Below are positions 35,030 through 44,420 of a DNA stretch of 64,000 nt, piece by piece. A model generated the notes under the pieces. That model saw only the letters and a program-made list of their open reading frames with translations, made no database searches and was not told where the DNA came from. A program made the position numbers and the translations under genes. The stretch is taken from contig NC_050474.1 of the NCBI RefSeq assembly GCF_013373865.1, forward strand, positions 16,932,042 to 16,996,041, in the 5' to 3' direction. Each line of letters opens with the position of its first letter. Positions within the stretch are counted from its first letter, which is position 1. The DNA comes from Monomorium pharaonis. Its lineage: Eukaryota; Arthropoda; Insecta; Hymenoptera; Formicidae.

Positions 35030-35585
35030 AACATATCAATAAAGTTGATCGTCTATACGGTCTGCATCGGATCTTGGTGATAAATTTAATTCTTCTATTA
35101 ATTTAATATTTTCAGTTCAGATAAACTGCGCGCCGACAGGTTTCATCGGACTTGCAACACAGTTATACTAAGCTAAATACCGATGCTCAAGAGCATCTTA
35201 AAATCCTCCCTTCCCCGAAAAACAATAATAAATTTATAAATAAATATACTGCGAAAAATAATACTTCAACCGAGATTCGAACTCGGATCTTTCATTATTC
35301 CGTGAGAACGTTTAACAACGTTCCTAACCAATTCGACCACCGGCTGGGGCATTATTTTTCGCAATAAATTTATTTATAAATTTATTACAGTTTTTCAGGG
35401 AAGGGGAGATTTTAAGATGCTCTTGAGCATCAGTATTTAGCTTAGTAACTGTGTTGGAAGTCCTGATGAAACCTGTTGGCGCGCAGTTTATACGAGTTGA
35501 AAATGTTAAATTAATAAAAAAAATTAAATTCATCACTCAAGATCCGATGCAGACTGTAGGCGATCTACTTCATTGATATGTTTAA
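35030..35585. repeat. Long palindrome (arms about 230 bases) with a tRNA-like loop
   Basis: The left arm runs from AACATATCAATAAAGT through TCTGCATCGGATCTTG, AAACTGCGCGCCGACAGG, CTAAGCTAAATACCGATG and GCTCAAGAGCATCTTAAAAT to GCGAAAAATAAT at 35262. The right arm is its near-exact inverted copy, from ATTATTTTTCGC at 35351 back to ACTTCATTGATATGTT near 35582. The 88 bases between the arms are a tRNA-like sequence. Partial single-arm relatives occur at 22345-22480, 44225-44420 and 47545-47730. Confidence 0.8.
35263..35350 (-). other. tRNA-like sequence (class II type, decayed)
   Basis: Read on the - strand it contains TGGTCGAATTGGTTAGGA, close to a Ser/Leu-type A box (typical TGGCCGAGTGGTTAAGGC). 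It then has a GAACG/CGTTC stem around a TTGTTAAA loop, about 19 bases of variable region, and a perfect T arm CCGAG-TTCGAAT-CTCGG with a canonical B box. The acceptor ends (CAGCCGG against TTGAAGT) do not pair beyond three positions and the anticodon loop has 8 bases, so it is not a working tRNA. It is best read as a tRNA-derived SINE head or captured tRNA pseudogene. Confidence 0.55.
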
Positions 35586-36009
35586 ACATACACCGGTTGT
35601 AAGAAATAATTTAGTAATATTACAAATTAAACAATTTTGTATACGTTAAAAAGAATTGAAAAATTATTTATATAATTTATATAATTATTTATTAATACAT
35701 TTTAATTTTATCAGTTCTAATGACTTTTTTGTTGTTAGTTAAAGAACATTAAAGAACGCTTATAATACAATAAATTTATTTCAAAGCTGCGTTGAAAATT
35801 TCTGTAATCTTATTTATTTGAGTAAAATTTTTAAAAATTAAGGAATTTTCAGGGAATTCTTCTACAAAATTTGAATAAACATCTTAAATTAATAAAAATC
35901 GTAACGTAATAATGTAAAGAAAATCACTCTCTTCCTAAAATTCGATGATTCGTTCTTTTTAGTAAGCAATTTCATTATGATATCCTCCCTTTTTTTCTCT
36001 CTGTTTTAG

Positions 36010-36189
36010 GTAACCGGGGACCTTTGAATGTAACGATTGTACAGGTAGGCAGAGGAAATGGAGGAAGTGGAGATGGCGGAAGTGATTTACTGAGATTGGA
36101 GCCGCCATCGGATTTAAGACCGGCTCCGTCGCCCTTATCTGATACCAGTGCTACTTTGCAGTCTGACAACAATGACACTTTGGTTGGAG
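36010..36189 (+). CDS. KCNQ: KCNQ potassium channel, second coding exon
   Basis: The exon completes the glycine codon from 31252 and encodes NRGPLNVTIVQVGRGNGGSG, then DGGSDLLRLEPPSDLRPAPS and PLSDTSATLQSDNNDTLVG. This is a glycine/proline/serine-rich disordered cytosolic segment (residues 30-89), as expected in the variable N-terminus ahead of S1. Its base composition is clearly higher in GC than the flanking introns, and the frame is open throughout. The acceptor is TTTTAG at 36004-36009; the donor G|GTGAGG at 36190 leaves one base that joins GA at 40811 to make glycine. The segment has no catalytic or membrane motif; assignment depends on the splice continuity. Confidence 0.75.
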
Positions 36190-38959
36190 GTGAGGAAAAA
36201 AAAAAGTGTATTACTATGTTATATTTCCTTCAAAAATTGCCGACATCTGCAAAGATCCACCGATCATCTGTTTCGATGTAAAGAAAGAGAAGGTTTCTTA
36301 CAATGTTTATCGTTTGCCACTATGGCAATTTACGTTTCAATTTTTGTTTTGCCTTTCAAAATTGTACAGTATGCTTCTCTCCATATTACTCTTATTTTGT
36401 TCTCACAAGATACTCAAAAAGTCTTAGCACATCGTACAGAGAACATGTCCACGCTCATATTCATTCTTGGCATACATAAGTTGTAATAATTGTTAAACTT
36501 TGTTAACTTTATTAAAGAGGTACAGTTTTCATATTATAACAATTTTACAGCTTTACAATACTCAATTTTATTCTCCGCACTGATTGAATTACTGTTATTT
36601 CTGTCAAACCATTGTATTCTCTTCATTTCAAAATTTTTTGAAGAACATGACGTCAAGAGGATGTGCCTCTTTATAACATTCTGAATTAATTACAACCCAA
36701 ACCTCGCTTCTTATTCGTTTTACCAACAATATTTTAAGTTTGATAAACAAAGACGTAGGTAATATAATAATATAATAATGTATGCGTAATTAAACGTAAG
36801 TAAACAAACTGTGTCCTTACTTCTTGCAAGTAAATAACATGTGCAACGTATATTTACACTACATCGTAGAATTTTAATACACGAAATTTATTTGCTATTT
36901 ATTTATTCATTTATTCATTTATTCGCATCATCCAATTATTTTTTATTTATTTAGCTTGTTTGCTTCGCAAAATTAGGATAGGAATATCAGACTTTTATAA
37001 TACTTAATGGATAACGTATAAGAAAATCAGAAGCCTTTATTTCTCTTAGGGAAATATACAATTTGAATTGGTTAATGTTCCTGCGTTATGCATTATGCGT
37101 TATGCAAAATCTATGTTTTTGCTTTTACTGTTCTCTTTAAATATATTCACATGAATGTTTTGAATAACTAATAGCGTATTATATGTATATTAATCGTTTA
37201 TTCAGGAGTCGGAAATTGGCTATGCGAAACCGCATAAATGTAATAACAATAACCACAAAATTGCAAATCGACAGTATTTATTAATATAATTTGAATAATG
37301 TGAATTTGATATAAATTAGTTTTGTTAAATTAAACTTTTTTTAAATTTGAATCGTGTTAAACGCATTCTTTATTATTAGCCTCATTATTGCAATAAAGAG
37401 AATTATGTTTATTTTTTTAGTTTTTAAAAACTTATATAAGTTTATGTGAGTAATCATATAATCACAATAAAGTTCAATTTGAGTTATATATATATTTTAT
37501 TAAATTTTATTTATTACAATAATCTTCTTACATCCAAAGAGAAATGTTTTTATATTTACCAAATTTTCTTAATTGTAAAAAAATTTATGTATTAGAATAG
37601 AAAAAATCGATAAACTGAACTAAAAGATGCAATTATTTAACTTTTTAAAATAATATATAGAGCCATATGTCAAAAGTGGAATTGACTAACAACTTTAGTT
37701 AACCAAATAAAAACATTTATTAAATAGAAAAAAATTAATTCACTGTTAATAAATATTTTACGCTGAAATAATAAAATCATTTTAAAATAGTCATAAAAAT
37801 TACTTAACACAAATAATAATATATAAGAAATGTTGCACAGGATGATGGAAAATAATGATTTTTACTTATTATGTACTGCGTAATCTTTAATGAACTCAAA
37901 CACAAAAGTTAAGGATATACATATAAGAGAGGTACTCTGCTGTAACCAAAAAAGGACACGTTACAAAATGTGAGGAGGTGTTGCTAGACAACGTAAATAA
38001 GACTGTCTCTGTCTAATCACATCGAAGCGTCAGAGCGTATAGCACAAATTCAACAAGAAAAGATTCATTTATGACAATAATATATATTAATTGAAAAATT
38101 AAATAATCATATTTGTTACTTCAAATAGATAGTTTTTAATAAATTTTATTAAATCTAAAAACATATTTCTCTTTGTGTAGCTGCGTGATTACTAAAGCAC
38201 GTTGCGCGATCTTATACCTTTTATGTACTGAATTTTGTTTATGAATTATTAACTAATCAGTTAACTGTGTGAATGGAGACTTTACGAGGTAATCATTGGA
38301 AGATTATTTAATAATGTAATGAAAGAAAATTGTATTTCATCAAAAGACATTTAAATAATTGTTTTTTTCTGCTTTATTGTATTGCTTTATTTAAAATTAT
38401 TTGTTTCTGTAAAATAAATGTAAGTTAATTAAATAAAAATACTGAATATAAAGAAACATTTCGAAAATATTCCCACTCTTTTTTTTAAACTCTTTTTAAG
38501 TAAAATTGCAAGAATTTTTGTTGTTATTTGTTTTTACGTATTATAATTATAATCTTTTTATTTTTTTTTAAACTAATTTATTTTTGTTTAAAGAAAATAT
38601 GTTGTAATATTATTGAAATTGTATAGAAAAAAAATGTCACAAAAGTTATTAAACTCTTAGAACCATTAAACTTTTTTTTATCAATTGTAAAAGAAATATG
38701 TATAACAAAATATGATTTGTTTTATTAAAAAAGGATTTAATTTTATTTAAATACAGCATTATGTTTCGAAGTACTTATAATAAAAATTGAAATATATATT
38801 ATAAAAGTTTTTTTAAATTTCACTAATACAATTTATTAAACACGATTGTCATGATTTTTGTTAGACAAACAGTAGGCTAATTATTCTGCAATGTGCTTGC
38901 TAAAGGTGGCCTCCTCTATGTCGTAATATACGTAAAGACCCAGTTGTACTGAAAATTAA

Positions 38960-39250
38960 TTACTACAAGAAAATAATGATCTAAAAAATTAAAATAGACT
39001 TTATACTCAATGGAAAGAACAATCTAACATTAATCAATTGGATTGGCCATCGTAATCGTCTGATGCTAACCCAATTATAAATGTCTGGGCATTTTATGAA
39101 GCAGTGTTTCGTCCACCGAAATAAAATATAAAGAAGAGGATGAAAATGTGGAGCACGAAGCAATTAACAAGACATATTTGCCTTGTCAAAAGAATACACT
39201 GTGAAATTAGCGGAAAATGTGGCTCGAAAATGTTAGGCCATTCTGTATAA
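38960..39250 (+). pseudogene. Tc1-like transposase fossil (DDE region)
   Basis: From 38966 the frame reads QENNDLKN, a stop, then NRLYTQWKEQSNINQLDWPS, a stop, then SSDANPIINVWA up to 39091. This aligns by eye with the Tc1/mariner signature (Q-D-N-D-P-K-H ... W-P-x-Q-S-P-D-x-N-P-I-E-N-x-W). The usual catalytic D is N here in DND, and the E of IEN is replaced (IIN). At least two in-frame stops and frame loss after 39091 show it is dead. It lies in KCNQ intron 3 in the gene's orientation. No terminal repeats were identified. Confidence 0.7.
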
Positions 39251-39974
39251 CGATGACTGAATGGGGTATTAATATGATTGTGACGTAGCTCAGAATAAGT
39301 ATATATATATTTTTAATTGTAAATAATAAATATTTCTAAAAGTTATATCAGGTCACGCTCTCATTTGACAAACTGTGCTTTTGTTATCATTTGTGACGTG
39401 TATTTAATTTTATATTTGATTTTATGAAGATGCAATTACTGCAGTCATATAGTTTTATAAGTATTATTCGATTTCAATGAAATAGCACTATTAGGCTGTC
39501 TGAGATTGGTGGATAGATCGAAAACTTGATGCCATTTTTACGTGAAATCAAACCTTTTTGTCCTTCAAATTGAACACAAATTGTGTTATTAATTTTTTGG
39601 AGGTCCACGGGATATGTTCCTTAAATATTGACTATCGAATCGTTTTCATTCTTGGCCCGCGTAACGATCCGCGTGACGTCATATCCTGCAATCAAAAGCA
39701 TTTCAGCAGGGAGCTTTCGGTTACAGTTTACTAAGGATTGATGAAAGAAAAGACGAAGTCAAAGTGCACTAAAAATAGATGTATGAAGGACGAGAGAAAG
39801 GATACATTAACGTCTTATATTTCAAAAAGAAAGGCGTATTTAGTATATAAATGCAAAATTATAATACGCGTAAAAATTTATAATATATGCAGGAAAACAT
39901 TATTTTATAATTTTAAACATTATTGTTACCGTAATTTTTTGCAAAACATAAATTTATTACTAATTTTAAAAAGT

Positions 39975-40090
39975 ACCGCAGTTATTACAGATAAAAAGTA
40001 ATCATTATCGTTATTTAGAAAATAACAGTTTGTTATCTTTTTGTGTAAAATGCTATGAAGTAAAATATTAGATTTTTAAATTACATTACT
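39975..40090. repeat. Fragment of the GTAAC-rich hAT-like repeat
   Basis: It shares AAAAAGTAATCATTATCGTT, AACAGTTTGTTATCTTTTTG and AAATATTAGATTTTTAAATT with the left subterminal regions of 2796-3888 and 48285-49713. Short and diverged. Confidence 0.5.
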
Positions 40091-40810
40091 TAATGTTAAT
40101 AATCAATATTATAATTTACATGTAAATTGTTTATATATATATATATAAAACTTTAAAGTCAGATGCGTAATATCTGTTAAAGAGCATAAAAGACACTTAT
40201 TTTCAAAATATTAATTCAAAATAATTTATATTTTTAATTATATTAATTCAAAATATAAATTTTAAAATAATAAATCTAATATATTATTCTGCTACATAAA
40301 CACTTTATAAAAATAGTCCTTTTCATTATATAAAATTCTATTTATTATATAACACAACTAAGAGTCACAATTTAAACAAAAGCAGATTGAAAAAAATTTA
40401 TAAATAGGTTCGATAAAGTGAAAATAAGCTTTACTCTCGCTTTTGTTTAAAGTGCGTCTCGAAATTTTTTTGAATACTAAAATTATTTTGATTTTCAAAT
40501 TTAATAAATAAAATATAGTGGAAAAAATTGAATTTAACGATTCTCGCGTATTTCCTTAATCGCCTAAAATAATATACATATACTTCTTTTTACCTTTTTT
40601 TAAAAAATTACTTGTTTTTAGAAAATAATAGTTTTGTAATAATTTAGTTAAAAGGAGTAGTTTTTTATTGTCGAATACACAATAACTATTCTTTTGGACA
40701 AATTTAAATAAAATTGCACAGAAAACATAACATAAATTGGTACAGTTTGTATTGATTTATCTGCAATTTGTTATAAATTCGGTAAAAAAGTAAAAACGAC
40801 AAACTCTTAG

Positions 40811-40976
40811 GAGTCGACCCAAAGCTATTGCTGGGAACCGGTGGTGATCGCGCTTGGGAAGGTCGCTACCGCGTCAAGGAACATCGACGTGCCGGGAAAG
40901 CCACCTTCCAGGGTCAAGTTTACAACTTCCTGGAGCGTCCCACTGGCTGGAAGTGCTTCCTGTATCATTTCTCTGT
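40811..40976 (+). CDS. KCNQ: KCNQ potassium channel, third coding exon (pre-S1 block)
   Basis: The exon encodes GVDPKLLLGTGGDRAWEGRY, RVKEHRRAGKATFQGQ and then VYNFLERPTGWKCFLYHFSV. The block VYNFLERPTGWKCF-YHF is the hallmark of KCNQ1-type channels directly before transmembrane segment S1; KCNQ2-5 types have a different form of this block (established family knowledge). These channels form tetrameric voltage-gated potassium channels at the plasma membrane and set excitability. Residue 145 (Val) is split after two bases by the donor GTAAGT at 40977. As I recall it, human KCNQ1 also has an intron at this residue and phase. The acceptor is CTCTTAG at 40810. Later exons (S1-S6, pore, C-terminal helices) are not in the window. 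Confidence 0.93.
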
Positions 40977-41100
40977 GTAAGTACCCATATTGTTTCTGCA
41001 TGCAAATTATAAGGAAACACAACCGAATGTCTCCCTTCGATTCTAATAAGCTTTGGATATGTTAAAATATAGACGAAAATAAGTAACGTATATTTTTTAT

Positions 41101-41190
41101 TACACTGAAGAAATCTTTGGTAAACTTGTGAGATGCATTTAGTAATGATATATTGTTCGAAATATTTCGTTGCTATAAGCAAATATTACG
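41101..41190. repeat. Truncated copy of the CACTG-TTTGGTAA element
   Basis: It shares TACACTGAAGAAATCTTTGG, TTTAGTAATGATAT and GTTGCTATAAGCAAATAT with the left part of 43186-43446. The right end is missing. Confidence 0.55.
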
Positions 41191-41363
41191 GATTTTTAAA
41201 TGTTTAAGGGCAAAACTTCCCTTTGAAAAAAATTAGTTACTTTTTTTTAAGCAAATGCTATCAAAACTGTAAAAGATAGAAAAAAGTTTTTTAAATAAAA
41301 ATTAAATTTCAAAAATACTTCATAATAATGCTAAAAGTAATTTGTAAGAATATTATGTTTATA

Positions 41364-41569
41364 CACTGGAACCCCGCGTTAGCGTACTCCGCGTTAGCGG
41401 AAACTATCCCCTCCATATGCACTCGGCCCACATGAGGAGCGTGTGTGGGGATAGCAATGAGCAATGCAGTCGCGTATTTCACGGAGTGGGAGTGAAACCA
41501 AGCAATAGGAGATAACCCCGCGTTAGCGGACCAAAGCCCCGAACAGTCCGCTAACGCGGGGTTCCAGTG
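41364..41569. mobile_element. Tigger/pogo-like MITE with TA target site
   Basis: The left end CACTGGAACCCCGCGTTAGC and the complement of the right end (CACTGGAACCCCGCGTTAGC) are identical over the 20 bases given. TA lies on both sides (41362-41363, 41570-41571). A further GCGTTAGCGGA repeat occurs in each arm. GC-rich 206-base element in AT-rich intron. CAGTGGAACC-type ends with TA duplication are typical of Tigger/pogo elements (established). Confidence 0.85.
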
Positions 41570-43185
41570 TACTATCTTTTTCTTTATTTTGAGAAGAGAA
41601 TCCTTTTGAAGCGTAAATAAGAGTAAAATCCTCTAAGACTTAAAGAATTCCATGTATACCAAAATTATTCTTTTTGGAGTAAAGCTTATTAAAATCAGTG
41701 GAGGACATTTGGTCATAGTTCCTTTTTAGTACAGTTCTACACTTAGTGGAACACTTAGCATATTGCATGTTGTCTTCGACATGACAACTCGTTCGTGATA
41801 ATAGATATACAAGAAAAGCAAATAAAATTCTTGTAGATGCGTTTTTATGAGGAATAGTGCGCATTAATTTCTTATCGTGCAATAATTATTGCATTTATCT
41901 GATGTCTAACTATTATATACCCGATACAAAATAAAATAATGAGTTTAAAATGGCGCGTGCTCCATTCATACCGTTTTATCAGCCGCTTGCCACGCTCAAT
42001 ATGTCAAGGGAGGATTAACGTACTTGACGGCACAATAACATCAATCTTTATTGTCACTTAATAAATATTATTAATATTTAAGAAAGATTGATGGCAGTTC
42101 CAAAATTTCTTTCCCCTTTACTATAACAACTCGGCTTTCTGAAATCCAATTATCCGTGATTTTTAAGAAATTTTTCAAAGGATTGCCGCTGTCCAGTGAA
42201 CCTCTACAAAATAGATTGAATAAAAAGTAACAAAATAGCAGTTATAAACTCACAATCAGTTTATTAACTAAAAAGTTTCAGTGTTTGTTAATAATAGCTG
42301 CCATTTTTGTTAATTTTGTTTGACCCGTTTTGTAGAAGATTATAGCGGAAAGCCTCCTGAAGATCTCTAGTTAAAAATTGCCACGATTGGACTACTGAGA
42401 GTCAGATTAAGATATCATTGAGAAACGATGATCTCAAAAAAGAAACGGAGGATATTTCGGACAAATGTTTATAAGAAATATTTTTCTATTCTTTTTATAT
42501 ATATGTTTATAAGAATTTTTTAGAACTTTACTTTCATACATTAATTTAGTGCGTCTTAAAAATTATCACAGATTTCTTAGCTCTTTAACCCGTCAGACAT
42601 TTTAATTTAGATTTCATCTTAATCCGTTATAAAGGAGATAATTAAAATCTTTTCTTGAGAAAGATGAAGCGAGTGAAAAGGTTGCGAAAAACTACGTATA
42701 CGTTTATAAATAAATATAGACGAAGAAGTTGAGGGAATACTCTCGGGAAAATTTATATTTATTTTTTCGCTTTTGCAATAACGTTTCTTATTGCATAACT
42801 TAAACTCATGAAGGCGAAGAAGAGGTGAAAGAAGTTACGACATCGCAATTCGATGTTGACTACAATAATAAATCCATACGTTCCCGCGCAATGTGTTCAT
42901 GGATCACGGTTGGTACTGTAGCGAAAGAAAGCGCAACTGTTTATTAGAAATTTATATGACGGACGAAATATCTTCGTCCCTATGCGAAGCGCTTTACGCT
43001 TCCCTGGAGCATTCTTCGACGTACGTCGATAAATAATAAAGCCTTATCGCTACGTGGACACAATTACTTATCAGGGTTTATCTTTAAAGGATAAAAAAGA
43101 AATATTAGCGCGATGTATTTTCGATTTACAATATAAATAATATAATATATAGGCAAATACTTTTTGAAGAAATTACATATATATA

Positions 43186-43446
43186 CACTGAAAAAAAAAA
43201 AAAAAAAAAATCCTTGGTAAATTTGTAAAATTATTTAGTAATGATATTGTTAATATATTTGGTTGTTATAAATAAATATAGTAATAATAACAAAATTATA
43301 ATAATATTTGGTAGTAATGGTGAATATTTTGTTATAATTACATTATTTTGTTATATTTACCTTATGTTTAATTGAAACTATTTCACCAGGGCGCTGAGTA
43401 ACATTAACTAAGGCTGGATTATTATAACCAAATCTTTTTTTCAGTG
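43186..43446. mobile_element. TA-flanked MITE (CACTGAAAAAAA ends)
   Basis: The left end CACTGAAAAAAAAAAA and the complement of the right end (CACTGAAAAAAAGATTTGGT) are inverted, with TA at 43184-43185 and 43447-43448. Internal TTTGGT and AATATTTGGTAGTAA words recur. A truncated relative lies at 41101-41190. Confidence 0.7.
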
Positions 43447-44224
43447 TACAAAAACATACGAAAGATGCGACATTTTTATTGCATGACATGCACTTCGCAT
43501 AGTTAATAGTTACGACTATCTTACTCGTTACATCTTTTTCCTGGTTTATACTTACTGATAATTTTTTTACGAGCTACTTTTAATTAGAATGAACGTGCGT
43601 TTTTCAACAATTAATCATGTCTCTATTGCGCTTTACATTTTTACTGATAGAGAAGTCATCAAAAATCGCAATATTGACTTGACTCTTCTATTTTTAAAAC
43701 TTGCGATCGAAATATCATCTATTGATGTTTGAACAATTTCGTAATACTTAGCGAATACAATCTGAATTCATATTCAATGATAAGCAAAATACGAGGTACT
43801 TGTAGTGATGAAGAGAGGTGATAATTTTTTTTTCATTTTTTTTTTACTTCTCGGGTATCTACTGATTATTTATACGTAGATGATCTTATAATTCGCATAG
43901 CTTAAGTTTGATGCGCACAGATGGCGGACTCCATACTGACATTCTCCACTATGTCTGATCAATATTCGCTCACCTTCTACCACTTATCTGGGACAGAGAT
44001 CTGCAATAAAGCAACTTTTTTAAAACATTTTATATTTAAATTTTCAAACGCATCCTCCTCTTACTGTTATTTTAGAAACTATTATTTTTTAGCAAAAAAT
44101 TTTATTTTACAGATTATAAAATAATGTATATACATATGTGTAGAATCTAAAGAAAGGTCACCAATACTGTGCGGCATAGCACTTTGATTTTTGATATTTT
44201 TTTTAAGCGAAAGTTGAAAATAAA

Positions 44225-44420
44225 ATTGGCTGAGGTATTATTTTTCGTCATAAATTATTTACAGTTTCCTCGAATAAGAGGAATTTTCAAGATTCTTCTG
44301 AGCGTTGATGCTTAGCTTAATAAACTGTGTTTCAAGACTGATGAAATTATTGGCGCGCAGTTGTAGATGAGCTAATAATATTAAATTAAAAAAAAAAAAA
44401 AAGATTTTAACTTTATTTAT
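44225..44420. repeat. Single-arm relative of the 35-kb palindrome family
   Basis: It matches the right arm at 35343-35530 in order: GGCTGAGGTATTATTTTTCG, TAAATTATTTACAGTTT, TTCTGAGCGTTGATGCTTAG, AACTGTGTTTCAAGACTGAT, TGGCGCGCAGTT and ATATTAAATTAAAAA. The tRNA-like part is absent. Confidence 0.7.

Larger units (their letters stand above)
31253..36009 (+). other. KCNQ intron 2, with assembly gap
   Basis: A 4.76-kb intron from GTAAGT to TTTTAG. It contains the 500-base N gap, a Harbinger-derived element and a long palindrome with a tRNA-like loop (listed separately). The remaining parts (31260-32574, 33075-33458, 34376-35030, 35590-36009) are AT-rich with nothing I can name. Confidence 0.75.
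36190..40810 (+). other. KCNQ intron 3
   Basis: A 4.6-kb intron from GTGAGG to CTCTTAG. Apart from a Tc1-like transposase fossil (38960-39250) and a fragment of the hAT-like repeat (39975-40090), it is AT-rich. ATTT/ATTC tetranucleotide repetition is present at 36896-36926. The overlapping short frames at 36148-36684 follow directly from the exon and are not supported as genes. Confidence 0.75.

Noticed and set aside
35263..35350. Functional tRNA gene
   Set aside because: The acceptor stem does not pair and the anticodon loop has eight bases; kept only as a tRNA-like sequence.
43921..44124. Candidate S1 or later exon of KCNQ
   Set aside because: The 67-codon frame starting MADSILTFSTMSDQ has no channel motif and no transmembrane S1 pattern; the reading is AT-driven.
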